DNA of 64,000 nt, taken from positions 1 through 64,000 of the forward strand of contig CBIHOD010000006.1 of the NCBI GenBank assembly GCA_966211815.1, in the 5' to 3' direction. This DNA is from JANPCX01 sp966211815 (GTDB lineage: Bacteria; Pseudomonadota; Gammaproteobacteria; Burkholderiales; Burkholderiaceae_C). The notes under the pieces were generated by a model. It saw only the letters and a program-made list of their open reading frames with translations, did no database searches and was not told the DNA's origin. The translations under genes were made by a program, and so were the position numbers. Shown piece after piece: positions 25,512 to 34,425 of this stretch (the stretch's first letter is position 1; each line of letters begins with the position of its first letter).

Positions 25512-27536
25512 ATGGCTACAGAACTTTCGCAAAACCTGCTGCTCACCGCCGCGCTGGCGCCGTTGGGCGGCGCCATCGTGGCCGGCTTCTTCGGCAAGCT
25601 GGTCGGCAGGCGCGGCGCGCACACCGTCACCATCCTGGGCGTGCTGGTCTCGTTCATCCTGTCGGCCATGACGCTGCACGCCGTCGCGGCGGAGGGCGCG
25701 CGCTTCAACGCCACCGTCTACGAATGGATGGTCCTGGGCGACCTGAAGATGGAAGTCGGTTTCCTGATCGACCCGCTGTCCGCGATGATGATGTGCGTGG
25801 TGACCTTCGTGTCGCTGATGGTCCACATCTACACCATCGGCTACATGGAGGAGGACCCCGGCTACCAGCGCTTCTTCAGCTACATCTCGCTGTTCACCTT
25901 CTCGATGCTGATGCTCGTGATGAGCAACAACATGCTGCAGTTGTTCTTCGGCTGGGAAGCGGTGGGCCTGGTCTCGTACCTGCTGATCGGCTTCTGGTAC
26001 ACCAAGCCGTCGGCGGTGTTCGCCAACATGAAGGCCTTCCTGGTCAACCGCGTCGGCGACTTCGGCTTCATCCTGGGCATCGGCCTGATCGCCGCCTTCG
26101 CCGGCACGCTCAACTACACCGAGGCCTTCGCCAAGGCGCCCGAACTGGCGCAGATGGTCTTCCCCGGCACCGACTGGATGCTGGTCACGGTCACCTGCAT
26201 CTGCCTGTTCATCGGCGCGATGGGCAAGAGCGCGCAATTCCCGCTGCACGTCTGGCTGCCCGACTCGATGGAAGGCCCGACGCCGATCTCCGCGCTGATC
26301 CACGCCGCGACGATGGTCACCGCCGGCATCTTCATGGTGGCGCGCATGTCGCCGCTTTACGAACTCTCGGACACCGCGCTCAGCTTCATCCTCGTGGTCG
26401 GCTCCATCACCGCGCTGTTCATGGGCTTCCTGGGCGTCATCCAGAACGACATCAAGCGCGTGGTGGCGTATTCCACGCTGTCGCAGCTGGGGTACATGAC
26501 GGTCGCGCTGGGCGCTTCCGCCTATTCGGTCGCGGTCTTCCACCTGATGACCCACGCCTTCTTCAAGGCGCTGCTTTTCCTCGGCGCGGGCTCGGTCATC
26601 ATCGGCATGCACCACGACCAGGACATCCGCAACATGGGCGGCCTGCGCAAGTACATGCCCATCACCTGGATCACCTCGCTGCTGGGCTCGCTGGCGCTGA
26701 TCGGCACGCCGTTCTTCTCGGGCTTCTACTCGAAGGACAGCATCATCGAGGCGGTCGAGGCCAGCCATCTCGCGTCGTCGCACTTCGCGTACTTCGCGGT
26801 CCTGGCGGGTGTGTTCGTCACCGCGTTCTACTCGTTCCGGATGTACTTCCTGGTCTTCCATGGCAAGGAGCACTTCCACCACAAGCCGTTCCCGCCGGAA
26901 GAAGACGAGCCGCACCACGACGACCACCATGCGCACACGCCGCACGAGTCGCCCTGGGTCGTGACCGCGCCGCTGCTGTTGCTGGCGATCCCGTCGGTCG
27001 TGATCGGCTTCATGACGATCGGCCCGATGCTGTACGGCGACTTCTTCAAGGATGCGATCACGTTCGACTTCGACAAGCATCCGGCACTGCGCGAAATGGG
27101 CATGGAATTCCACGGCCCGGTCGCGATGGCCCTGCATGCCTTCGGTCAGCCGCCGTTCTGGCTCGCGCTGGCCGGCGTGGTCGTCGCCTACTGGTTCTAC
27201 ATGCTGCAGCCGGCGATCCCGGCCGCGATCAAGCGCATCTTCAGCCCGGTGTACACGCTGCTCGAGAACAAGTACTACATGGACTGGATCAACGAGTACA
27301 TCCTGGCGGCGGCAGCGCGCCTGATCGGCCGCGGCCTGTGGAAGGGTGGCGACGCCGCCATCATCGACGGCCTGCTCGTCAACGGATCGGCGCACGCGGT
27401 CGGCGGCATCGCCCAGCTCACGCGCTTCATCCAGACCGGCTACCTCTATTGGTACGCGCTGGTGATGATCCTCGGCGTGTTCGGGCTGATGACCTGGCAG
27501 CTGTGGCCCTACCTGCACACCCTGATGGCTCGCTGA
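25512..27536 (+). CDS. nuoL: NADH-quinone oxidoreductase subunit L
   Basis: Antiporter-like proton-pumping subunit, 674 residues, at the distal end of the membrane arm, with the long lateral amphipathic helix at its C terminus. Features include 'FFGWEAVGLVSYLLIGFW' with the key glutamate, and 'HVWLPDSMEGPTPISALIHAATMV'. A His-rich loop lies near residue 455-480 ('FHHKPFPPEEDEPHHDDHHAH'). Confidence 0.97.
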   Translation: MATELSQNLLLTAALAPLGGAIVAGFFGKLVGRRGAHTVTILGVLVSFILSAMTLHAVAAEGARFNATVYEWMVLGDLKMEVGFLIDPLSAMMMCVVTFVSLMVHIYTIGYMEEDPGYQRFFSYISLFTFSMLMLVMSNNMLQLFFGWEAVGLVSYLLIGFWYTKPSAVFANMKAFLVNRVGDFGFILGIGLIAAFAGTLNYTEAFAKAPELAQMVFPGTDWMLVTVTCICLFIGAMGKSAQFPLHVWLPDSMEGPTPISALIHAATMVTAGIFMVARMSPLYELSDTALSFILVVGSITALFMGFLGVIQNDIKRVVAYSTLSQLGYMTVALGASAYSVAVFHLMTHAFFKALLFLGAGSVIIGMHHDQDIRNMGGLRKYMPITWITSLLGSLALIGTPFFSGFYSKDSIIEAVEASHLASSHFAYFAVLAGVFVTAFYSFRMYFLVFHGKEHFHHKPFPPEEDEPHHDDHHAHTPHESPWVVTAPLLLLAIPSVVIGFMTIGPMLYGDFFKDAITFDFDKHPALREMGMEFHGPVAMALHAFGQPPFWLALAGVVVAYWFYMLQPAIPAAIKRIFSPVYTLLENKYYMDWINEYILAAAARLIGRGLWKGGDAAIIDGLLVNGSAHAVGGIAQLTRFIQTGYLYWYALVMILGVFGLMTWQLWPYLHTLMAR

Positions 27537-27554
27537 ACGGGGCGGAGAAGAAGA

Positions 27555-29030
27555 ATGGGTCTCTTGAGTCTTTCGATTTGGCTGCCGATCGTTGCGGGTG
27601 GCTTGCTGCTGGCGCTGGGCCGCGATGAGAACGCGAAGGCCGTGCGCTGGTTCGCGCTGATTGCCGCGATCGTCAGCTTCCTGGTCACGCTGCCGCTGAT
27701 CGGCAGCTTCGATCCGTCGCTGGCGACGATGCAGTTCCAGGAAAACATGCCCTGGATCGAGCGCTTCAACGTGCGCTACCACCTGGGTGTGGATGGCATT
27801 TCGGTCTGGTTCGTGCTGCTCACGGCCTTCATCACGGTGATCGTCGTGGCCGCCGGCTGGGAGGTCATCACCGAGCGCGCGCACCAGTACATGGGCGCCT
27901 TCCTGATCCTCTCGGGCCTGATGGTGGGCGTGTTCGCCGCCGTCGACGGCATGCTGTTCTACGTGTTCTTCGAGGCCACGCTGATCCCGATGTACATCAT
28001 CATCGGCGTGTGGGGCGGCCCGCGCCGGGTCTACGCCGCGTTCAAGTTCTTCCTCTACACGCTGGCCGGCTCGTTGCTGATGTTCCTGGCGCTGATCTAC
28101 CTGTACTTCAAGTCGGGGGGCAGCTTCGACATCCTCGCCTGGCACCAGATGCCGCTGCCGATGCCGGCTCAGACGCTGCTGTTCTTTGCCTTCTTCGCCG
28201 CCTTCGCCGTCAAGGTGCCGATGTGGCCGGTGCACACCTGGCTGCCCGACGCCCACGTCGAGGCGCCCACCGGCGGCTCGGTGGTGCTGGCCGCCATCAT
28301 GCTGAAGCTCGGCGCTTACGGCTTCCTGCGCTTCTCGCTGCCGGTGACGCCCGACGCGGCCCATGAGTGGGCGTGGTTCATCATCGCCTTGTCGCTGATC
28401 GCCGTGCTCTACATCGGCCTGGTCGCGCTGGTGCAGCAGGACATGAAGAAGCTGGTGGCCTACTCCTCCATCGCGCACATGGGCTTCGTGACCCTGGGCT
28501 TCTTCATGTTCAACGAGCTGGGCGTCTCCGGCGCCCTGGTGCAGATGATCTCGCACGGCTTCGTCTCCGGCGCGATGTTCCTGTGCATCGGCGTGCTCTA
28601 CGACCGGGTGCATTCCCGTGAGATCGCCAGCTACGGCGGCGTGGTCAACACCATGCCGACTTTCGCCGCCTTCGCCGTCTTCTTCGCGATGGCCAACTGC
28701 GGCCTGCCGGGCACCGGCGGCTTTGTCGGCGAGTGGATGGTCATCCTCGGTACCGTCAAGGTGAACTTCTGGCTGGGCGCCCTGGCCGCGACGACCCTGG
28801 TGTTCGGTGCCGCCTACACGTTGTGGATGGTCAAACGCGTGTATTTCGGTCCGGTCGCCAACGACGACGTCAAGGCGCTGACCGACCTGAACGGCCGCGA
28901 ATTCCTGATGATGGCCGTGCTGGCCGTCGCCGTGCTCTGGATGGGCGTCTATCCCAAGCCCTTCACCGACACGATGCACGTGTCCGTGGCGGAGCTGCTC
29001 AAGCACGTGGCCGTTTCCAAGTTGAACTGA
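27555..29030 (+). CDS. nuoM: NADH-quinone oxidoreductase subunit M
   Basis: Antiporter-like proton-pumping subunit of 491 residues with about 14 transmembrane helices. 'FYVFFEATLIPMYIIIGVWG' includes the conserved glutamate, and 'VHTWLPDAHVEAPTGGSVVL' the broken-helix motif. It starts 18 bp after nuoL. Confidence 0.97.
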   Translation: MGLLSLSIWLPIVAGGLLLALGRDENAKAVRWFALIAAIVSFLVTLPLIGSFDPSLATMQFQENMPWIERFNVRYHLGVDGISVWFVLLTAFITVIVVAAGWEVITERAHQYMGAFLILSGLMVGVFAAVDGMLFYVFFEATLIPMYIIIGVWGGPRRVYAAFKFFLYTLAGSLLMFLALIYLYFKSGGSFDILAWHQMPLPMPAQTLLFFAFFAAFAVKVPMWPVHTWLPDAHVEAPTGGSVVLAAIMLKLGAYGFLRFSLPVTPDAAHEWAWFIIALSLIAVLYIGLVALVQQDMKKLVAYSSIAHMGFVTLGFFMFNELGVSGALVQMISHGFVSGAMFLCIGVLYDRVHSREIASYGGVVNTMPTFAAFAVFFAMANCGLPGTGGFVGEWMVILGTVKVNFWLGALAATTLVFGAAYTLWMVKRVYFGPVANDDVKALTDLNGREFLMMAVLAVAVLWMGVYPKPFTDTMHVSVAELLKHVAVSKLN

Positions 29031-29055
29031 CGGACCGCGAGCCGGAAGAAAGAAC

Positions 29056-30543
29056 ATGAACACTATGAACTGGCTGGTCGTCTACCCGCAACTCGCGCTG
29101 CTGGGCTTCGCGCTGACCATCTCCCTGGTCGACTTGTGGCTGACCGACGAGCGCCGCGCCACCACCTATTGGCTCACCCAGCTTTCCCTGGCCATCGTCG
29201 CCGGCGTCTACCTGCACTTCGTCGACGCGGGTTTCAACGAGGAAGGCATGCAGGGCCTGGTGATGTCCGACCCGATGGGCAACCTGCTCGGTTTCTTCGC
29301 TTGCATCGCCACCATGGTGACGCTGGCCTACGCACGCCCCTACGCCGCGGGCCGCGACATGCTCAAGGGCGAGCTTTTCACGCTGGCGATGTTTTCCCTG
29401 CTGGGCATCAGCGTCATGCTGGCCGCCAACAATTTCCTGGTCATCTACCTCGGCCTCGAGCTGATGAGCCTTTCGCTCTACGCCTTGACGGCGCTGCGCC
29501 GCGACCATTCGGTGGCCACCGAGGCGGCCATGAAGTATTTCGTGCTCGGCGCGCTGGCCAGCGGTTTCCTGCTGTACGGCCTGTCGATGATGTACGGCGC
29601 CACCGGCACACTCGACATCGACGACGTGTTCAAGGCCATCGGCTCGGGCCAGATCAACAAATCGGTGCTGGTCTTCGGCCTCGTGTTCGTCGTGGCGGGC
29701 CTGGGCTTCAAGCTCGGCGCGGCGCCATTCCACATGTGGGTGCCCGACGTCTACCAGGGCGCGCCCACCGGCGTGACGCTGCTGATCGGCGGCGCGCCCA
29801 AGCTGGCCGCGTTCGCGATCATGATGCGCCTGCTGGTGGACGGCATGCTGGGCCTGGCGGTCGATTGGCAGCAGATGCTGGTCGTCATGTCGGTGGCGTC
29901 GATGGCGCTGGGCAACCTGGCGGCCATCGCGCAGTCCAACATCAAACGCATGCTGGCGTACTCCACCATCGCGCACATGGGCTTCATGCTGTTGTCCATG
30001 ACCAGCGGCGTGGTCTACAACAACGTGTTCTCGGCGGTCAATTCCTACGCCTCGTCGATGTTCTACATGGTCACCTACCTGCTGACCACGCTCGGCACCT
30101 TCGGCATGGTGATGCTCTTGTCCCGCAAGGGCTTCGAAGCCGAGCAGATCGACGACTTCAAGGGTTTGGCGCGCCGCAGCCCCTGGTATGCCGCCGTGAT
30201 GGCGATCTTCATGTTCTCGCTCGCCGGCATCCCGCCCACGGTGGGCTTCTACGCCAAGCTGAGCGTGCTGCAGGCGCTGATCAGCACCAACCTGGAGGCC
30301 CACCTCTGGCTGGCCGGTGTGGCGGTGGCGCTGTCGCTGATCGGCGCCTATTACTACCTCCGCATCGTCAAGGTGATGTTCTTCGACGAGCCGCGCGATG
30401 CGGACGCGGGCGACGTCTCCGGCGCGGGTGACGTCCGCTTCCTGCTGTCCCTCAACGGCTTGGCCGTGCTCGGCCTGGGCCTGCTGCCGAGCGGCTTGAT
30501 GACCTGGTGCGCCCAGGCGATCGGCAAGTCTTTTGGCACCTGA
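29056..30543 (+). CDS. nuoN: NADH-quinone oxidoreductase subunit N
   Basis: Third antiporter-like subunit of complex I, 495 residues and about 14 helices. 'FVIYLGLELMSLSLYALTAL'-type and 'FHMWVPDVYQGAPTGVTLLI'-type segments are present, with a pumping lysine region near residue 215. Last gene of the complex I set; the NUDIX gene follows after 7 bp. Confidence 0.96.
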   Translation: MNTMNWLVVYPQLALLGFALTISLVDLWLTDERRATTYWLTQLSLAIVAGVYLHFVDAGFNEEGMQGLVMSDPMGNLLGFFACIATMVTLAYARPYAAGRDMLKGELFTLAMFSLLGISVMLAANNFLVIYLGLELMSLSLYALTALRRDHSVATEAAMKYFVLGALASGFLLYGLSMMYGATGTLDIDDVFKAIGSGQINKSVLVFGLVFVVAGLGFKLGAAPFHMWVPDVYQGAPTGVTLLIGGAPKLAAFAIMMRLLVDGMLGLAVDWQQMLVVMSVASMALGNLAAIAQSNIKRMLAYSTIAHMGFMLLSMTSGVVYNNVFSAVNSYASSMFYMVTYLLTTLGTFGMVMLLSRKGFEAEQIDDFKGLARRSPWYAAVMAIFMFSLAGIPPTVGFYAKLSVLQALISTNLEAHLWLAGVAVALSLIGAYYYLRIVKVMFFDEPRDADAGDVSGAGDVRFLLSLNGLAVLGLGLLPSGLMTWCAQAIGKSFGT

Positions 30544-30550
30544 CCCGGCC

Positions 30551-31168
30551 ATGGCCGCGCAAGGGGGCTGCACCGCCGACGCGGACGACGGCGGTGCCGA
30601 CGCCCATTTGCGCGAGACCCGGGTCCAGGGCGAGCAGGTCTACCGCGGCCATTTCCTCGACGTCCGCCGCGATGAAGTGAGGCTGCCCGACGGCCGGCAC
30701 GCCCACCGCGAATACATCGTGCACCCGGGCGCCGTCATGGTCGTCCCGCTGCTGGACGACGGGCGCGTCGTCATCGAACGCCAGTTCCGCTATCCGCTGC
30801 ACCGGGTCATGACCGAGTTCCCCGCAGGCAAGCTGGACGCCGGGGAGGGTGGCCTCGCCTGCGCGATCCGCGAGTTGGAAGAGGAAACCGGTTACCGCGC
30901 CCGCGAATGGGCCCACGCGGGCATCCTGCACAACGCCATCGCCTACTCCGACGAAGGCATCGAAGTCTGGTTCGCGCGTGGGCTGCACCTGGGTGAACGC
31001 CGGCTGGACGACGGCGAGTTCCTCGATGTGGCCACCAGCACGCTGGAGGAACTTGAAGAGCTTGCCCGCCGCGGCGAATTGACCGACGCCAAGACGCTGA
31101 TCGGCTTGCTCTGGCTGCGCCACTTCCAGGAAGGCCGTTGGCCTTTGCAGTGGCGAAGAACACCTTGA
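30551..31168 (+). CDS. NUDIX hydrolase, ADP-ribose pyrophosphatase type
   Basis: A 205-residue NUDIX enzyme, probably hydrolysing ADP-ribose or related nucleoside diphosphate sugars. The box runs from Gly93 to Tyr115: G-x5-E99-x7-R107-E108-L-x-E111-E112-x-G114-Y. The upstream 'GAVMVVPLLDDGRVVIERQFRYP' is typical of the NudF/ADPRase branch. ATG 30551 is taken; an upstream in-frame TTG overlaps nuoN. It is 7 bp after nuoN and so probably co-transcribed with the complex I genes, whose NAD(H) substrate is a source of ADP-ribose. That link is inference. Confidence 0.88.
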   Translation: MAAQGGCTADADDGGADAHLRETRVQGEQVYRGHFLDVRRDEVRLPDGRHAHREYIVHPGAVMVVPLLDDGRVVIERQFRYPLHRVMTEFPAGKLDAGEGGLACAIRELEEETGYRAREWAHAGILHNAIAYSDEGIEVWFARGLHLGERRLDDGEFLDVATSTLEELEELARRGELTDAKTLIGLLWLRHFQEGRWPLQWRRTP

Positions 31169-31195
31169 TACCGGGGTTTGCGGGACAATCCGTCC

Positions 31196-31741
31196 ATGAA
31201 AGTGTTGGATCTGCGCTGCGCGCATGGGCACCTGTTCGAAGGCTGGTTCGGTTCGGAAGAGGAATGGCATCGCCAAACCCGGTCCGGCCTGATCGCCTGC
31301 CCGATGTGCGGTGACGCCCAAGTTCAAAGGCTTCCCAGCGCGCCCCGCCTGAACCTGGGCGCCAAGCCCACCACCGGCGGCGGTTCGACCGGGCATCCGG
31401 CGGCCATTCCGGAACCAACCCCACCCCGCCGCCCGACCCCGGCCCAGGAGGGGACGGGGGCGACGAATGACAATCGCTCGCCGGCCGCCATGGTGCAGGC
31501 CGAGGCGGCCGCGGCCCAATTGCAGGCCCTGTGGCTACAGGCGGCGCAGCGCGTGTTGGCCAATACCCAGGATGTCGGGGAGCGCTTCCCCGAAGAAGCC
31601 CGTCGCATCCACTATGGCGAGCAGCCGCGGCGCCCGATCCGCGGCCAGGCGTCGGGCGACGAGGTGGAAGCCCTGCTCGAAGAGGGCATCGATGTCGTCA
31701 GCCTGCCGGTCCCTCTGGCTTTGAAGGGACCGGTGCAGTAG
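31196..31741 (+). CDS. DUF1178 family protein
   Basis: A 181-residue protein of the DUF1178 family, function unknown. The N-terminal 'MKVLDLRCAHGHLFEGWF' and 'GLIACPMCGDAQVQRLPSAP' bring together cysteine and histidine residues that could bind zinc. The C-terminal part 'DVGERFPEEARRIHYGE' is also conserved in the family. The middle (about 62-100) is Pro/Gly-rich and likely disordered. It follows the NUDIX gene by 27 bp and precedes tRNA-Leu(UAA). Confidence 0.87.
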   Translation: MKVLDLRCAHGHLFEGWFGSEEEWHRQTRSGLIACPMCGDAQVQRLPSAPRLNLGAKPTTGGGSTGHPAAIPEPTPPRRPTPAQEGTGATNDNRSPAAMVQAEAAAAQLQALWLQAAQRVLANTQDVGERFPEEARRIHYGEQPRRPIRGQASGDEVEALLEEGIDVVSLPVPLALKGPVQ

Positions 31742-31801
31742 CGAATTTGGCGGACGAATGAGTCGCTGCGCCCTTGCCTGGGCGACAATCTCGCTCCCAC
31801 C

Positions 31802-31893
31802 GCCCGGGTGGTGAAACTGGTATACACAGCGGACTTAAAATCCGCCGCTTCCTGAGAAGGGGCGTACGGGTTCGACCCCCGTCCCGGGCACCA
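31802..31893 (+). tRNA. tRNA-Leu(UAA)
   Basis: A 92-nt cloverleaf with encoded CCA. Acceptor GCCCGGG pairs with CCCGGGC. The anticodon stem GCGGA/TCCGC frames loop CTTAAAA with anticodon TAA at 31836-31838. The long class II variable arm and the T arm ACGGG-TTCGACC-CCCGT are intact. The tRNA 3' end borders the lower-GC accessory patch. Confidence 0.95.
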
Positions 31894-31922
31894 TTGAATG
31901 CTTTCGCTTCGGCGGGAAGACG

Positions 31923-31963
31923 AACCTCCCCACTTTGAATCAGAGTGGAGCGAGGTTTTTTTT
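31923..31963 (+). terminator. Terminator downstream of tRNA-Leu(UAA)
   Basis: AACCTC (31923-31928) pairs with GAGGTT (31952-31957) and CCACT (31930-31934) with AGTGG (31944-31948), followed by eight T at 31956-31963. A good intrinsic terminator 30 bp after the tRNA. Confidence 0.85.
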
Positions 31964-32102
31964 CGACTGGCGGTTGCACCGTCGTTGCACAGAATCTGAG
32001 GCTGTGGCAGCGTGGCTGACCCAGTAGCCAGTGTCGCGCTGGGTTAAGCCCTCACGGCGGTTCATCACCGTTCACCATTCCCAAGACAAATCACGTTCGC
32101 CA
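31964..32102. other. Intergenic DNA behind tRNA-Leu(UAA)
   Basis: No gene, and no repeat of the tRNA 3' end seen by eye. A short dyad (CCCAG near 32020 with CTGGG near 32039) is the only structure noticed. Base composition is more AT-rich than in the flanking core genes. Confidence 0.4.
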
Positions 32103-32643
32103 ATGAATTTGTTCGAAGTTGCCGAGCCGGAAGTGGATTGCTCGTGAAAAGCAAAACTTTCTCGTCGAGATCCACGCCGAATGCGGAGAATGCTCACTCT
32201 CTCAGATGAAGCACGCGCGATTGTTGATGGCGAAAAATCCGGTCAATCAAAAAGCGTCCGAATATTGGTAATGGTTTGTCGACACTTTCATCGCACCAGA
32301 GCGTCGCGAACGATGGCGAACGATATTCAATTCGCAGCGGTTAAAGGGGCTTTCTCCATTTGACCTGTTTGACGACAAAAAGGTCGTGAAAGGGCATGGT
32401 CTTGACTGGTCTGGATCCGCCCAGGAATTGTTGTTGGAAGCGTTCGGCGCAACTGGCCAGGGTGCTGAAGTTCTGGTTGTCTGCCTAGGTCACGACAAGG
32501 GTGGGATGCGCTATCAAGCCGCGGCTTCGGCGCTGACCGGAATGCTGGAAGGGGTCTTGATCGACCGACGACGCGACATGGCCATAGCTGTCAATCACAA
32601 CGGTGACATTCGCCTGTTTAGGGAGCGGGCCCTTCGTGGATGA
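32103..32643 (+). pseudogene. Decayed gene of unknown family
   Basis: A coding-like frame running to the TGA at 32641 is interrupted by TAA at 32269-32271. Read through, the pieces join smoothly: 'KWIAREKQNFLVEIHAECGE' and 'MAKNPVNQKASEYW' before the stop, then 'WFVDTFIAPERRERWRTIFN' after it and a C-terminal half to '...LFRERALRG'. The 5' end also seems frameshifted: ATG 32103 opens 'MNLFEVAEPE' in another frame, which could join the main frame near 32130. The intact protein would have had roughly 175 residues. I do not recognise the family. The C-terminal piece (from 32386) could in principle be expressed alone. Confidence 0.6.
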
Positions 32644-32859
32644 CGGAGGAAGTCTTGGAAATATTCTTGCTTTCCTTGCGGGCATTGCGAATTCCAACCC
32701 AAACCCGTCAGGCATGAGTTTTCATCCGGATCCCTGTTCCTGTGGTGTGGCATGGCGGCCTACCGGGAGGAACCCAAGGCAGACGTGGCCCGTGAACGCG
32801 CGTGCAACCGTGCCGTCTGCGCTCATCGCCGGTTCGCACCGCCTCCGGGAATGACAGGC

Positions 32860-33288
32860 ATGTCCCCGGCTGGGGTTGCGACGGTCGTCATTGGCGCCTC
32901 GGCCGTGCTCTTGCTTTTGGCGGGCGTCACCGCCGCGGTGCGGCAGGTCATGTTCCTCCGTGCGTCCTATCGCGTGGAAGGCCGGGTGGTGAGCGAATGG
33001 CGATTCCGCGTGAATGGAAGCTACATGAGGCATTACCGGGTGCGGTTCAGCCTTTTGAACGGGCAGATTGCCGAATTGCGCAGTTCCGTCTCACGGTCGG
33101 ACGATCAGCCCCGCGTCGGTGGAACTGTCCCTGTGCGCATCAGGGAGTCTGGTGGGAAAGTGAACGCGAGGATCGGGACCTGGGTGGAACTCTGGTTCTC
33201 GACGATCGTTCTCCTCGCGGCGGGCGGGTTGGGAAGCTTGATCACATTCGCCATCGCCTGGGCCTCGCGTCCGGCGAACGCCTTCTGA
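32860..33288 (+). CDS. DUF3592-like membrane protein
   Basis: A predicted 142-residue inner-membrane protein with two transmembrane helices (about 5-27 and 110-130) around a soluble beta-rich segment of about 80 residues ('YRVEGRVVSEWRFRVNG', '...YRVRFSLLNGQIAELRSS', 'VGGTVPVRIRESGGK'). This layout resembles DUF3592 proteins; function unknown. ATG 32860 has GGGA at 9-nt spacing; ATG 32851 is the alternative. It stands alone in the accessory patch, with no neighbour to suggest a role. Confidence 0.65.
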   Translation: MSPAGVATVVIGASAVLLLLAGVTAAVRQVMFLRASYRVEGRVVSEWRFRVNGSYMRHYRVRFSLLNGQIAELRSSVSRSDDQPRVGGTVPVRIRESGGKVNARIGTWVELWFSTIVLLAAGGLGSLITFAIAWASRPANAF

Positions 33289-33406
33289 CCCTGTCAAGGG
33301 TTGGGCGCAGGCCTTCGGCATGTTCGGTCGTCCCGTCGACGCCGGTGCCGCAGGCTTGTGCTGACGGGATGGCGGCGGTGATCAGTCTTCCGGCGACGTC
33401 GGGCAT

Positions 33407-34240
33407 TCAGGCCACCGAAAGGCCCCGGCCCATCAGCTCCATCGCGGTGCGCTTCAACTGTTCCGCATCGCCGCTGCTTTCCAACCGCGGCTCCACGCTT
33501 GCGGCGCCAGCCGGCGGTGGCTGCCGAAGTGGATCGAAGCCCAACAGTCGCGCGGTCTGGCGGGCGACTGCCTGTGCCGTGTCGATCACCGACACACCGG
33601 GTCCCATGGCCGCTTCAATCTGGTCGCGCACGAAGGCATAGTGGGTGCATCCCAGCACCACGGTGTCGACGCCCGCCTGCCGCAGCGGTTCGCAATAGCG
33701 CTCGACCAAATCCAGGATGGCCGCCGACCGCAAGTCGCCGGACTCGATCGCCAGCGCCAGGCCTGGGCAGGCCTGCGGCACGATGGTCGCGCCTTGCCCA
33801 TGGTCGCGCAGCAAACCTTGGAAGCGTGGGCTTTCCAGCGTGACGCGCGTGGCCATGACGCCCACGCGGCGGTTCTTCGACGCCAGCACCGCGGGCTTGA
33901 CGCCAGGCTCCATGCCCACGATCGGGACCGACGGCCAGGCCTGGCGCAAGGCCGTGGCCGCCACGGCGGTGGCGGTGTTGCAGGCGATCACCAAGGCGCC
34001 GCAACCCTGGCCGATCAGGTGGCCTGCGATGTGGCGCGATCTTTCCAGCACGTAGTCGTCCGTGCGTTCGCCATAGGGCGCATGCGCCGAATCGGCGAAA
34101 TAAGTCAAAGGCGCCGCCGGCAGCGCGGCCTGGATCGCCGGCAGGACCGACAAGCCGCCGACGCCGGAGTCGAAGATGCCGATGCGGGTGCACGCCACGG
34201 TGGAGGGCGACGGTGCGTCAGAGTGGGATGGGGCGTTCAA
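33407..34240 (-). CDS. murI: Glutamate racemase
   Basis: Makes D-glutamate for peptidoglycan, 277 residues from the chosen start. Both catalytic cysteines are visible, in 'IACNTAT' (Cys87) and 'LGCTHYAF', with the N-terminal 'IGIFDSGVGGLSV' and 'YFADSAHAPYGER'. The start is uncertain: TTG 34240 is used; GTG 34198 would give a 263-residue protein closer to the conserved fold; an ATG at 34435 would add about 65 residues of unlikely sequence. No ribosome site is clear. It is divergent from etfB. Confidence 0.9.
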   Translation of the reverse strand: MNAPSHSDAPSPSTVACTRIGIFDSGVGGLSVLPAIQAALPAAPLTYFADSAHAPYGERTDDYVLERSRHIAGHLIGQGCGALVIACNTATAVAATALRQAWPSVPIVGMEPGVKPAVLASKNRRVGVMATRVTLESPRFQGLLRDHGQGATIVPQACPGLALAIESGDLRSAAILDLVERYCEPLRQAGVDTVVLGCTHYAFVRDQIEAAMGPGVSVIDTAQAVARQTARLLGFDPLRQPPPAGAASVEPRLESSGDAEQLKRTAMELMGRGLSVA

Positions 34241-34425
34241 AATGGCGCGCCGTTCTGCGGAGGTTGTCGGAACCCTGATTGTTCTACGGGTTGGTGCGGC
34301 AATCCTGCGTTGCGTGACGGCAATGCCGTGGAGCCAAGCGGGTGTCGCAATAGAACGATCGTGCTTTTTTAAGTTTCTTCCCCTATCCTGTGCGTCCAGA
34401 ATTCGGTGCTGGTGCGGCGGCCGAC

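Noticed and set aside
25071..29063. Open frame of about 1,330 codons antisense to nuoJ-nuoM
   Set aside because: Same codon-bias artefact; rich in Arg/His/Glu/Asp repeats with no domain.
31964..32650. tRNA 3'-end direct repeat marking an att site
   Set aside because: No second copy of the T-arm/acceptor sequence of tRNA-Leu(UAA) was found by eye in the patch.
31894..33406. CRISPR array or toxin-antitoxin pair in the accessory patch
   Set aside because: No regularly spaced repeats and no small paired genes with recognisable toxin or antitoxin features.
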